Assembly (NCBI RefSeq): GCF_024679245.1
Contig: NC_090191.1
Coordinates: forward strand, 310,001 to 374,000
Length of the DNA: 64,000 bases
Source of the DNA: Pseudorasbora parva
Lineage: Eukaryota > Chordata > Actinopteri > Cypriniformes > Gobionidae
Direction: 5' to 3'
Positions 53,972 to 64,000 of this stretch are shown piece after piece. The notes below the pieces were generated by a model that saw only the letters and a list, made by a program, of their open reading frames with translations, was not told the origin of the DNA and made no database searches. The position numbers and the translations under genes are program-made. Numbering within the stretch: position 1 is the stretch's first letter; every line of letters starts with the position of its first letter.

Positions 53972-54775
53972 TCAATCAATCAATCAACTTTATTTATACA
54001 GCACTTTTACAATGATGATTGTTTCAAAGCAGCTTCACAGTGTTAAACAGGACAACATTGCAACATAATTAGATTTGGCTAGTTTAAATTGGCTAGTTTA
54101 TAGAATTAGATATGACCAAATTAATACATTTTATTTGTATATTTAGTTGAATAACTTGGATCATAATTTTAGTGTCCCCAACTGTGCAAGCCAAGCCAAA
54201 GGCGACCAAAGGAAACAAAACTCCATCAGGGCATGATGGAGAAAAATAAACCTTGGGAGAAACCAGACTCGGTCGGGGTGCCAGTTCTCCTCTGGCCTAT
54301 TATTAAACAGTTTATTATTATTACTCTGGCAACCTTACAGGTCAGAAATCATATTAGATCGGAATATTCGAAATTTAGGGTATCACGTAAGAGACAGGTT
54401 TATTTAGGATGTTGCGTCGATTACACAAGAGTATGCATACTTGAAAGATCGGAGTTATTGCGCCAGAGACGGGTTTATTGAGCATGACGTGCCGGTGAGG
54501 CAAATTCAATCAATTAACACGGCTCAGCGGACACTCCAGGATGAGCTGGTCATGTCTAGGCGCAGGTCCACCATCCGATCCGGACACGGCCTGGATCCGG
54601 CCGACTGCAGTAAACCTCGGGATAAAAGAGAGACTAACATTAGCGTAGATGCCACTCTTTTTATGATGTAACGAGTACATCAGGTGTTATGGGAAGTGTT
54701 CCCGGTTCCGGCTGACCTAGTTAATGCAGCCTAACAATCAGTCAATTGATTTGAATAATGAAAGTTAAAAATGTT

Positions 54776-56191
54776 CTATGTGTATGCCATAGTAAAGAGA
54801 TGTGTTTTTAGTCTAGATTTAAACTGACAGAGTGTGTCTGCTTCCCGAACAATGCTAGGAAGACTATTCCACAGTTTAGGAGCTAAATAGGAAAAGGATT
54901 GGCCGCCTGCAGTTGATTTAGATATTCTAGGTATGATCAACTGGCCAGAGTTTAGAGACCGCAATAGACGTGATGGAGTATAATGTGTTAAGAGCTCGCT
55001 TAAGTACCGGGGAGCTAAACCATTTAGTGCTTTGTAAGTAATAAGCAAGATTTTAAAATGTATGCGATGTTTAATAGGGAGTCAGTGCAATGTTGACAGA
55101 ACTGGACTAATATGATCATACTTCCTGGTTCTAGTAAGAACTCTAGCTGCTGCATTTTGGACTAGCTGGAGTTTGTTTATTAAGCGAGCAGGGCAACCAC
55201 CCAGTAGAGCATTACAATAATCTAGCCTTGAGCTCATGAACTCATGTACTAACTGTTCAGCATTTTGCATTGAAAGCATGTGCCGTAATTTAGATATATT
55301 TTTAAGATGATAGAATGCGGTTTTACAGATGCTAGAAACGTGGCTTTCAAATGAAAGATTGGTATCAAAGAGCACACCCAGGTTCCTCACTGACGACGAG
55401 GGCTTGACAGAGCAGTCATCAAGTGTTAGACAGTATTCTCGGTTACTACTTGTGGAGCTTTTCTGTCCAATAATTAAAAAGTCAGTTTTATCTGAATTAA
55501 GTTCCAGGAAATTACTATTCATCCAATTTTTTATATCAGCTATGCATTCCGTTAATCTTGTGAATTGGTAGGTTTCGTCAGGGCGTGAGGAAATATAGAG
55601 CTGAGTATCGTCAGCATAACAGTGAAAACTAACGCCATGCTTCCTAATGATATCTCCCAGTGGAGCAGATACAGGGTGAAGAGCAGCGGTCCTAACACTG
55701 AGCCTTGCGGTACCCCATACTGAACTTGTGTTCGGTGTGACATCTCTTCATTTACTGCTACAAACTGATAACGGTCAGATAAGTACGATTTAAACCATGC
55801 CAAAGCAGTTCCACTAACGCCAACATAACTCGAGTCTATTCAGAAGAATATTGTGATCGATAGTATCGAATGCAGCGCTAAGATCGAGTAACACAAATAG
55901 AGAGATACAACCACGATCAGATGATAAGAGTAAATCATTTGTAACTCTAATTAGAGCAGTCTCAGTGCTATGATACGGTCTAAATCCTGACTGGAAATCC
56001 TCACATATACCATTTCTTTCTAAATAGGAACATAATTGTGAAGACACGGCCTTTTCTAGTATTTTTGATAGAAACGGTAGATTCGAGATTGGCCTGTAAT
56101 TGACTAATTCTTTACGATCAAGTTGCGTTTTTTTATTAAGTGGTTTAATTATATCCAACTTAAAAGTTTTCGGTACATATCCTAATGTCAA
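54776..56191 (-). pseudogene. LINE reverse transcriptase and C-terminus, frameshifted
   Basis: 56191-55814: [38 protein letters not shown] and [19 protein letters not shown]. 55803-55552: [15 protein letters not shown] and [14 protein letters not shown], then a frame change before the catalytic Asp pair. 55522-55082: FLELNSDKTDFLIIG, VRNLGVLFDTNLSFE and LVHEFMSSRLDYCNALLGG. 55048-54776: LITYKALNGLAPRYLSELL and PKLWNSLPSIVREADTL. The order is that of an L2/CR1-like ORF2, broken by at least three indels. Confidence 0.85.
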
Positions 56192-56208
56192 GGATGAATT
56201 AATAATAA

Positions 56209-56692
56209 TGTGACAAGGCGGGAGACTCAGTGGGATCCATATGCAACTTTATTAAAGAAACAATCGTAGTAATACAGGCAAAGGTCAGATACCAGCAATG
56301 ACAGTGTCCAAGGCAAAGGCAGATCATCAACGGGGACAGGCAAAGGGTCAAGGCAGGCGGCAGACAAGGCAGAGTATCCAGAGACAGGTAGAAGAGTTCA
56401 GGGCAGGCAGAAAACACTCGTGGGGGTAGCAAAGCAGTCTAAGGTCAAACCACAGGCGTAACAATAAACAAGGTAACCACTCAGTAGTGTTAGCCGGGGC
56501 AAAACAAGACTTCGCAATGAGTGTTTGAGTGTAGAGGCTTAAATAGTCTGGGTAATGGGAAACAGGTGTGTGTGTGTGTGTGATTAGCTTGGGTAATGGA
56601 TGATAGGAAATGTAGTCCCGCAACATTAGTACTCCGGTGAGGGAGCCCTCTGGTGGCGATCGGAGGGAGCCACAGAGGCCAAGTTTGTGACA
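56209..56692. mobile_element. 484-bp insertion with 8-bp target duplication (hAT MITE or solo LTR)
   Basis: AATAATAA at 56201-56208 and 56693-56700. The ends are TGTGACAAGG and TTTGTGACA, readable either as TG...CA or as an imperfect TIR (TGTNACAA). It contains an AGGCAAAGG-rich part and (TG)n at 56569-56583. Class is unresolved. Confidence 0.7.
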
Positions 56693-56943
56693 AATAATAA
56701 GCAGAGGATCTATGACCTCGGGAAGCATCTCTTTTAGTAGCCTAGTCGGTATAGGGTCAAGCATACATGTTGTTAATTTTGATGATTTATCAAGTTTAGC
56801 CAATTCTTCTCCTCCTATAGCAGTGAATGAGTGTCATTTTTCCTCAGTGACACTACAATGCTCTGTCTGAAGTGATACTGTAGTAGGCGGCTGCATGGTT
56901 ATAATTTTATTCCTAATATTATCAATCTTACTAGTAAAGAAGT

Positions 56944-57357
56944 TCATCCCGATATGTGTTGTCTAACTCCAATAGAGTTTAGAATGTCTCTAAATGCCAA
57001 TCCCAATGTGTCTTTTTCATTGTCTACGTGGATATTAAGATCCCCAACAATTAGTACTTTATCTACAGCTAATACTAACTCCGATACAAAACCAGCAAAT
57101 TCTCTGATAAAGTCTGTATTGTGCCCTGGTGGCCTGTATACAGTAGCCAACACAAATGTCAGACGGGATTTATCATTTACACTACACAGCGTTACATAAA
57201 GCACCAAAACTTCAAAGGAATTATATTTGAAACTAGACATCTGAGTAATACTGAAAATATTATTATAAATTACAGCAACACCTCCCCCTTTACCTTTCAG
57301 ACGTGGCTCATGTTTATAACAATAATCTCGGGTGTGCACTCATTTAAAGTAATGTAA
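56944..57357 (-). pseudogene. LINE endonuclease domain (partial)
   Basis: The minus strand has HEPRLKGKGGGVAVIYNN, FVLATVYRPPGHNTDFI and VGDLNIHVDNEKDTLGLAF, the APE-type endonuclease core with its Gly-Asp-Leu-Asn motif. It lies upstream of the RT. The linker to RT is at 56701-56803 (TTCMLDPIPTRLLKEMLPEV). The catalytic His region is missing in this frame, which ends at 56944. Confidence 0.75.
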
Positions 57358-57732
57358 TCGTCAGGTTTTAGCCAGGTTTCTGTCAAACACAGCACATCTA
57401 AGTTATGATCTATAATCATATCATTGACAACAAGCGTTTTTGGCGAAAGGGATCGAATATCATCACCCCAAGCTTTATCAATTAATCATCTGTATTATAT
57501 CAATGCATTATATCTTATCATCTGTTTATTTGTTGGACATCAATTAAATTTTTACTGTTGAATGGTTTTGATGGTTTTTTGTATTTACTAATTCGGGGAA
57601 CAGACACAGTCTCTATGTCAGTTGGCGGCAACTGGCGCCAGCAATAATATCTGGCCCGCGGCGTGCCCTCATCTGCCGAATATGGCAGATTGTTTTGCCA
57701 ACTGGAAAAGGAATAATTATTATTAAATTGGA

Positions 57733-57843
57733 GTTTTGGGTTTTCATGAGCTGTATGCCAAAATCATCAGTATTAAAACAATAAAAGACCTGAAATATTT
57801 CAGTTGGTGTGCAATGAATCTAAAATATATGAAAGTTTAATTC
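57733..57843 (+). repeat. Tc1 3' TIR remnant
   Basis: TTTTGGGTTTTCATGAGC, AAATCATCAGTATTAAAAC and TTTCAGTTGGTGTGCAATG match the inverse of 15125-15220. No transposase is attached. Confidence 0.75.
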
Positions 57844-59042
57844 CCTTTTGAAAGGGAACTCGCTCTGCGTCAGCTTGATGCTACGGGGAACGCCTCCAGT
57901 GTGGCAGGTGTCTGAGCTACTATCGAATCACAGCAATCCTATTGACTGCCGACAGCCTATGATGTCATCAAGGTACGACCAGGAAGTATATAAGGGCGCC
58001 TTGCAAATATGACACCAGCTTCTTCATCTTCAGGGACTGTTTTGTCTGAATGCTTCAAGTCAAAGGTAATCCAAATTCATTTATTTTCTGCCTGGGATTA
58101 AGAGCATGCACAATCAAGCTTTTGTGGAGTCATTGTGGAGTCACATCGATTGTGTGTAATGTGAGCGAGGTTTTCAATCCGAGATTGCTCCATTCTCGTC
58201 TAGCGCTCTTCCTGAGGGAAGAGCGTTTTTGCATCTGAGATTAGTGATGTGATCCCCGCTCACGCCGAGGCTGAGCGCGGATGCACGTCACATTCCCTCG
58301 GCTGGGGTCGCCGATCGCCGCGAGGGGACGTTTCCCTCCGGCGATCTAGCGACTGACGAGATTAATCACAAGTGCTCTTAGGGATGGCTGGTGAGAAGGG
58401 AAATAAATTTCTCGGCCATCCTGACCATGTATGCTGAGCCGATGGCTGTTATGAGCGTGCTGCATGCAGGCTGCGGCCATCATGCGGGCGCATTAAAGAA
58501 GAGATCGCTCGTTTAGACTGAACGATCGATTTCTCCCCGGCCATAAAACCATTGGCTTATTTGAGCTTTCCATTCCTTCCTGATGCCATGTCGGTGTTGC
58601 AAGTGTACTAGGAAGACCTGCTGAGGGATCTCAATCATACCCTCACGCGCTGCACAGCTGTGCGCCATATCAGCGATAGCAGGGCCTGAGGGCCAGTGTC
58701 GCAGAAGCGCGGGTGGTGGTGTCTGAGGAACCGCACACCGCGGAGATCCGGGTCCCAGGCAGGTGGGAGGCATCACGGTCTACGGACCAGTGACGGGGCC
58801 TGAGGGCCGACATCGCCTCTCGTGCTCCCCACGGTTAAGGGCGGGGCGCAAAGAGGCGGACTCCCAGAGAAGAGGAATCGTATCACAACGCGGTTGGCGT
58901 GGATGAAATATCACTCCCTTGTGGGTGAGTTAAGAATTACATCTAATTTACTGCTCTTCTTCATCGTCTCCCCAGGTGCTTCTTACATCTGGCCCGGAGT
59001 GGGGCCGTGACGATGATACTCTAGATCCCGCTTGGCTGCGCT
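57844..59042 (+). mobile_element. DIRS-like or other non-coding retroelement, 5' part
   Basis: TTCCCTTTTGAAAGGGAACTC, then TATATAAGG near 57990 and a start-like CAGGGACTG, resemble the promoter ends of cyprinid DIRS-type elements from memory. G/C-rich sequence to 59042 has only broken frames (a possible zinc-finger-like region near 58580). It resumes after the hAT and the LINE tail. Confidence 0.4.
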
Positions 59043-60048
59043 GTGAGAAGTAGGGCTGGGCGATATGACGATATAACGACGATGATCTCGATATCGATAA
59101 CAGTCAGTGTTATCAGACGATAATCGACAGTATTTTAAAAATTAGACTGAAACTCACAGGACATTGCATTGCCAAATACATTACAAATAGCTTAGTAGTT
59201 ACCATACACTTACCTTTTTAGTGTTTATGATGCATAGCTACAGTATAGCCTATATGTGTTAAAGCAAAACATTGAATTATGGATAAGTCGTTGGCTGTGT
59301 CTGTTTTATTATACATGCGCAAAGAGAAGCGCGTTATAAACTAATGAGTTTAAATGTTTTAAACAGCTCTAAAAATATTATTTGCTATAAAATTATAAAT
59401 AGAATAGCCTGTTAATAATGCAAATATTAATCAAACATTTAAAACATTTAAAACATTTAAAATACTAACGCTAAAAATAAAACGAGAGGGTAAAATCTTT
59501 GGGAAAAAATATTTTATTCAGGACACAATGCGAACCATATTCAATCATTTAGAAAAATTGCTTTTATCAGTATAAACATATTCAAAACGTTTAAAAAAAA
59601 ATATATCAAACTATGGGTAAACAAAAATCACCTTAAAATAACTATGCAAGTGATCTGTAAAACACCGCAACTGGTTTACCCAGCATGTCTTAACAGTTGC
59701 GTATGAAAATCATAAATGCATTTTTTAAAAATCATTAGTAAAATCTTCAAAAAACTAAATCATCATTTAAAATTAAAACAATTGATTTTTATTATTATTT
59801 ATTAGACACCTTAAAAACAAAATATAACCCAAACACCTTTTATTTGAACCTATAAAAATAGGCTAACTGTAGTTTGCAAGCATAGCAGTTGCGTATCATG
59901 AATGCATTTTTTTAAAAAATCATTAAAATCATCAACAATCACTAGCCTTCATTAGGCTAGTTTGTCAAAAATAAAATATAATCTAAACACCAGGTTATTT
60001 AGGTAGCTAATTGAAACCTATGCATTTATAAAACATTAACGCAACAAT

Positions 60049-60912
60049 CTAACGCAGGTTTCTAGAAAGGAAAACGAGCATATTAACCTTTTCTGGGGTT
60101 AAAGCATTACGGAATGGGGTGACAATTTGACCTGCTGCGCTAAAAACCCTTTCTGACGGACTGCTTGTTGCAGGCACACACAAAAATTTTCGCGTTACGA
60201 GAGACATGAGCGGGAATCGGCTTTCATTATTTTTCCACCACTCAAGTGGGTCCTCCTCTCCGTCAATTACATCTTCCAAAAGATAGGCCGCGAGCTCCGC
60301 CGCTGCCCGACCCGCTTCACTCGTAGGTGTTTTTTTGGTCTTTCCAAGGAGATCACTCAATGTGTTTTTTTTCTTCTTCAAAGGCACCTCTTGAGCGCTG
60401 GTGTTTGCATGTTCTTCGATGTTCTCTTGATTTACCAGGCTTGAGTGACGATGGCACTCTGTAATGGCATCAAGCACTTCTGTCTTGGTTTGCTCCAATT
60501 CGTTTAAATTAAATCCACCTCTGTAGCGGGGATCAAGGAGAGTGCTGACTCGGAGAAGTTTTTGGGTTGCGTAATTGTTATATTTGGCGTCTAATTCCTC
60601 CAAGATGCCAGTCTTAATTTTTTTACCCAATTGTGTGTCATCGTCATTTTCCGTTAAGACACGACGTGTGTGTTGTAGCACTGGGGTGACAGACGAAACA
60701 GTAACATAAGTTTCTCCTGACAAAACGTCAGTCAAGTCTGCTACAGGCTTCAGTCCTTTGTTCACTGACTCCAGAACGGAAATATCTTGCCACGTTAAGT
60801 TTGGTAGTGGACGTCGGCTTTTGTCATCTGCAAAGACCCGTCGTATTGCTGGAGTCTGCTCCAGAATCCTTTCTGTCATCTTCAGCTTCGAGCCCCAGCG
60901 CGTTGGACAGTC
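60049..60912 (-). CDS. hAT transposase exon 2
   Basis: 288 codons including the stop, following a TTAATTGTAG acceptor. It starts DCPTRWGSKLKMTERILEQ in phase 0 with exon 1. AAAELAAYLLEDVIDG, EEDPLEWWKNNESRFPLM and ATSSPSERVFSAAGQIVTP form the hAT C-terminal dimerisation block, with the conserved Trp and the catalytic Glu in SPSERVFS. A lysine-rich stretch (LKKKKNTLSDLL) may direct nuclear import. It is a ZBED1-like Ac-type hAT by family resemblance. Confidence 0.9.
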   Translation of the reverse strand, partial: DCPTRWGSKLKMTERILEQTPAIRRVFADDKSRRPLPNLTWQDISVLESVNKGLKPVADLTDVLSGETYVTVSSVTPVLQHTRRVLTENDDDTQLGKKIKTGILEELDAKYNNYATQKLLRVSTLLDPRYRGGFNLNELEQTKTEVLDAITECHRHSSLVNQENIEEHANTSAQEVPLKKKKNTLSDLLGKTKKTPTSEAGRAAAELAAYLLEDVIDGEEDPLEWWKNNESRFPLMSLVTRKFLCVPATSSPSERVFSAAGQIVTPFRNALTPEKVNMLVFLSRNLR

Positions 60913-60924
60913 CTACAATTAATT

Positions 60925-61586
60925 AATAAAAAAACATTTTAAAAAAACAAAAAAACAAATAGGCTAACATTAGAATTTAAAGTGTCTATTTTTTTTATAG
61001 CAAACTTTTAATTGAACATTTGTTTAACCTTTTTTTGTTTTATTTGTTTAGCTGCGTGTGTTCCCCATTTTAATCTGTAGCATGTAGCTTAACCTTAAAC
61101 GGTTGAAAATGTGTATAAAAGGTAACCATAGGACTGTATTTTAAATAGCCTACTATAAAATAAAGGTGTTAGAATAAAATTATTATAATATAAGAAATGA
61201 AAAAAATATATATAAAAGTGATGACAAAAATCATGGGTAGGCAATTTAAAATAGCATAATAAAATACAATATAAAATAACACATTACAAGGTTAATTTGT
61301 TAACATTAATGTAATAAACCAACACTGATAAATAGCCTATTTATCTTTTTTATGGTCAGTTCATAGTTTATTATCTAATGTTAACAAATAGCCAACTACA
61401 ATTTTTGATAGTAGGCTAAGCATATTAGTAAATGTTGAAATTAAAATAATTCATTATTAAATTCATTATAACATCAAGTTCATTATTAGTTTATGCAACT
61501 AATGTAGTTAACTAATGAAACCTTATTCTAAAAAGTGTTAACAAAATAATATTAAAATAGAAAGTATTACAATAAAATGGTTTTAC
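60925..61586. other. Intron of the hAT transposase
   Basis: AT-rich, starts GTAAAA and ends ATTGTAG on the minus strand (61586 to 60913). Both exons keep phase 0 across it. Confidence 0.8.
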
Positions 61587-62573
61587 CGTTATGAGAGAGT
61601 GATTAGGTATGTCGAGCTCCTCTTGCGCTCTCACGAGTTCACGTCTTCGGTGCCAACTCTTCGAGAAAGCCCCATTAATGGCCCGGCATACACCAAATGC
61701 TCGGTCTGTACTGGCCTTCTCCTTCTGAAGTGAATTGTTTATGGCAACATTCAAATTATGCCCAAAACAATTAAGCCATGGCCATTTTAGTTGCCGCACA
61801 GCTGCAACAACATTAGCTCCATTGTCTGTGGTAATGCATGAAATCTTTTTTTCATCGACACACCATTCTTTAACACTCTCCAAGAGACTATCTGCTAAAT
61901 AATCTGCTGTGTGGCTCTCAGGCACATAAATCGTTCCGAAGCAGTTTGATTGTAGTGCCCAGTTTTTGTCTATGTAATGAGCAGTAATTGACATGTAAGG
62001 TGTCATCGTATTGCTGCTCGACCACATATCTGTCGTAAGAGCGACATAATCCGCGCTACTGATTTTAGTCATAACCTCAGTTTTCACTGTATTATACAGC
62101 TCTGGAATAGCTGTTCTTGAGAAATAATTCCGACTGGGTACTTCATACTGCCGGTCAAAAGTTTGAAGCATGGACCGGAATTCTGCCTGGTCCACAAGAC
62201 TAAGAGGCATCATCTCTTTAACCAGAAAACGGGTCACAGCTAGAGTGCACTGTCTCCATTTTAAACTCGATTTATCATACTTATTTCCACAAGCGAACGC
62301 AGAAGCAATCGGAGTTAAACTAGAACTTTTCCCGCTTTGAGAAGCGGCTGCAGAGCGGGGCTCAAATGAGGCCGCTACTGCTGGATGGTGTATGCGGATA
62401 TGGCTGCGGAGATTAGTGGTCTGCGCATCTTTAACCTTTACTCTTTTTTTGCACAGCCTGCAGATAGCCTCTGTTGGATCTGCTGGTTCACCATTTGCAT
62501 TCGGTTTAAATCCAAAATACTCCCAAATTACCGATGTGCATTTTTTCTTGGATATTAAACCGTTGTCCTCCAT
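61587..62573 (-). CDS. hAT transposase exon 1
   Basis: 329 codons from the internal MEDNGLISKKKC; an upstream in-frame Met exists at 62609. The BED zinc finger has TSVIWEYFGFKPN, ICRLCKKRV and NLRSHIRIHHP (C-x2-C...H...H). The RNase-H-like catalytic domain begins YVALTTDMWSSSN (first Asp), then SCITTDNGANVV (second Asp) and NCFGHNLNVAINN (Cys/His pair). With exon 2 the protein has about 616 residues and no defect I can see, so it may be active and may mobilise related MITEs. Confidence 0.92.
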
Positions 62574-62738
62574 TTTATGCCTGAAATTTTTTGACACAGA
62601 CATGAGCAATTGCGCGCGAGTGGGCGGGGTCAGTGAAGTAGATGATATTATCAGATATCGCGATATTTTAGAAGGCGATTATCCCCCCAAAAAAATTCAC
62701 ATATCGCCCAGCCCTAGTGAGAAGGCCCTCAGGCGGTT

Positions 62739-63311
62739 CAATCAATCAATCAATCAATCAACTTTATTTATTTAGCGCTTTTACAATCACGATTGTGTCA
62801 AAGCAGCTTCACAGTGTCAAACAGGATAATATTGCGACAAAATTAGATTTGGCTGTACAGTCGTACTGGAGAAAACAGTAATGTTATTAGCTTAGTTTAA
62901 TTTATCATATAGCAACAATGTTGGCAGATCAGTATTTAAGTTTATAGAATTAAATAAGACCTAATTCATACATTTTATTTGTATAATAAGTTGAATAACT
63001 TTAATCATATTTTTAGTGTCCCCAACTGAGCAAGCCAAGCCAAAGGCGACAGTGGCAAGGAACCAAAACTCCATCAGGGCATGATGGAGAAAAATAAACC
63101 TTGGGAGAAACCAGACTCCGTCGGGGTGCCAGTTCTCCTCTGGCCTATTAACACACCGTGTAAGAATATTATTCTGGCAACCTTACAGGTCAGAAATCAT
63201 ATTAGATTGGAATATTCAAAATTTCAGGGTATAACGGAAGAGACAGATTTATTTGGAAATAAATGATGGGATGGTGCGTCGATTACACAAGAGTATGAAT
63301 ACATGAAAGAT
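62739..63311 (-). mobile_element. LINE 3' end (ATTG-tail family)
   Basis: CGGTT is duplicated at 62734-62738 and 63312-63316. (ATCA)n, then the UTR with GTCCCCAACTGAGCAAGCC and CCAGTTCTCCTCTGGCCTAT. It is 5'-truncated, 573 bp, inserted just next to the hAT. Confidence 0.88.
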
Positions 63312-63316
63312 CGGTT

Positions 63317-64000
63317 GCGCTCCTAAGCATGCATACTGTGGGTAAAGCTTATGTGTGAATATCGTTGCGCGCAGGAGGCAATCCTTGTGAGGGAAACATT
63401 TATTCTTGATGTTGTGTGAGACTTCATGCTCCCCGCCGAGGGTTTGGGGATCACAGTATCGTGGAGGACACCATAGGGCCCTGTAGTTCCCCTGTCCGGT
63501 GGCTAGAACGATTTTCTAAGATGCCAATATGTGGAATGTTTAGAGCTAGCTTTGCTAGAAGAGAATAGCCGCCATTGTATGTACAGTTGTGCGAACGGTT
63601 TTTGCCTCCTCTCTGTGTGATGAAGCAGTATTTAAGGAAACTGCTCATTCTTGTGGGAATGTGCTGTTGTTTTAGGCGAGTGTGCTCTCCTAGTCAAACA
63701 GGAAGCTCTTAGCCACCCCAGGGTAAAGCGGTTAGCGTTGCCCCTCGTGGAATTTCATAGACAGGAGGGTGAGTTCAGGATGAGTCATGAACTACAGATT
63801 TATGTCTAGCCTCGCGGGGCTTGGACGGAGTATTATTGAGTTTTTTTCGCTCCCCCGAGCCGCACATAATACTCTTATGCAGGCTGGCCCTCTCAGGGCC
63901 GCCACATCTATTGGCCTAGGCTTTTTCTGGAGGGCCTGCTGGGGTAGCAGAAGGCCTCGTCTGGCTTCCCCCAAGGGGGTGTTTCTGGGCTTCAGTCACT
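63317..64000 (+). mobile_element. DIRS-like element, continuation to window end
   Basis: G/C-rich, no open frame. GCAGGCTGGCCCTCTCAGGG and GCCTAGGCTTTTTCTGGAGG are words I associate with cyprinid DIRS-type 3' regions. TATTTAAGG at 63631 could be promoter-like. It is cut by the window edge. Confidence 0.35.

Larger units (their letters stand above)
53972..57640 (-). mobile_element. LINE (L2/CR1-like), nearly full length, minus strand
   Basis: The 3' end is the ATTG-tail UTR (53972-54775), the most complete case in this window of that UTR joined to its ORF. The minus strand then carries the C-terminus (54776-55048), RT (55082-56191) and endonuclease (56944-57357). The 5' part reaches about 57640. 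Frames change several times, and a 484-bp element is inserted at 56209-56692. It is inserted into the RT of the plus-strand LINE. Confidence 0.85.
59051..62716 (-). mobile_element. hAT transposon, apparently complete
   Basis: GTGAGAAG is duplicated at 59043-59050 and 62717-62724. The TIR TAGGGCTGGGCGATATG is identical at both ends (17 bp). The two-exon transposase on the minus strand has no stops. AT-rich 3' flank runs 59051-60048. It is the most intact element of the window. Confidence 0.95.

Noticed and set aside
58513..58776. 87-codon minus-strand ORF in the DIRS-like region
   Set aside because: GC-rich composition alone keeps it open; neither strand shows a conserved domain.

Overview
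The window looks like a transposon-crowded piece of a teleost genome, probably cyprinid-like. The evidence is vertebrate splice sites, an immune gene with the fish TRIM-type exon pattern (96-nt and 234-nt coiled-coil exons plus a B30.2 exon), Tc1, hAT, Harbinger-like and TTAA-flanked DNA elements, Ty3/Gypsy and DIRS-like elements, and many LINE copies whose 3' ends carry an ATTG-type tail. The species call is inference; no marker gene fixes it.

Only one host gene is convincing: a plus-strand gene at about 17.0-27.6 kb. It has a 5' UTR exon and nine coding exons whose splice phases all agree, and it predicts 497 aa: PYRIN domain, two tandemly duplicated 21-aa linker exons, a TRIM-type coiled coil and a C-terminal PRY-SPRY (B30.2). 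No RING or B-box is visible. Two exon-like minus-strand segments (2261-2415 and 13871-14082) may belong to other host genes.

Layout. 1-2.4 kb: LINE and LTR debris. 2.4-9.65 kb: one minus-strand LINE holding a complete but inactivated Gypsy element (2967-7467, TSD TGCAG) and a TTAA element that itself holds a 159-bp hAT MITE. 9.65-14 kb: LINE pieces, a TTAA element with a small ORF, and a SINE. 15.06-16.48 kb: a Tc1 copy. 17-27.6 kb: the PYRIN/B30.2 gene with repeats in its introns. 28-30 kb: DIRS fragment, a 27-bp minisatellite and LINE 3' ends. 30.07-41.20 kb: a minus-strand non-LTR element of the restriction-like-endonuclease type (R2/R4/HERO group). It is inserted in a LINE 3' UTR and interrupted by another LINE and by a young Gypsy element (33947-40318; two 909-bp LTRs with about five differences). 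41.2-46.8 kb: LINE pieces, a solo LTR and a truncated TTAA element. 46.79-52.25 kb: an inverted copy of that TTAA element. Inside it lies a LINE 3' end in which 38 bp of coding sequence has expanded to 74 exact-length tandem units, and inside that array lies a Harbinger-like MITE. 52.7-57.6 kb: two opposed LINEs. 57.7-64 kb: a DIRS-like element hosting a hAT element with an apparently intact two-exon transposase (59051-62716) and a LINE 3' end.

The mobile elements form datable nests: inner elements are younger than their hosts, and target-site duplications mark most joints. The strongest leads are the LINE-derived minisatellite, the RING-less and B-box-less PYRIN/B30.2 gene, the possibly active hAT and the head-to-tail REL-endonuclease insertion. 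All calls come from reading the sequence; no database search was run.
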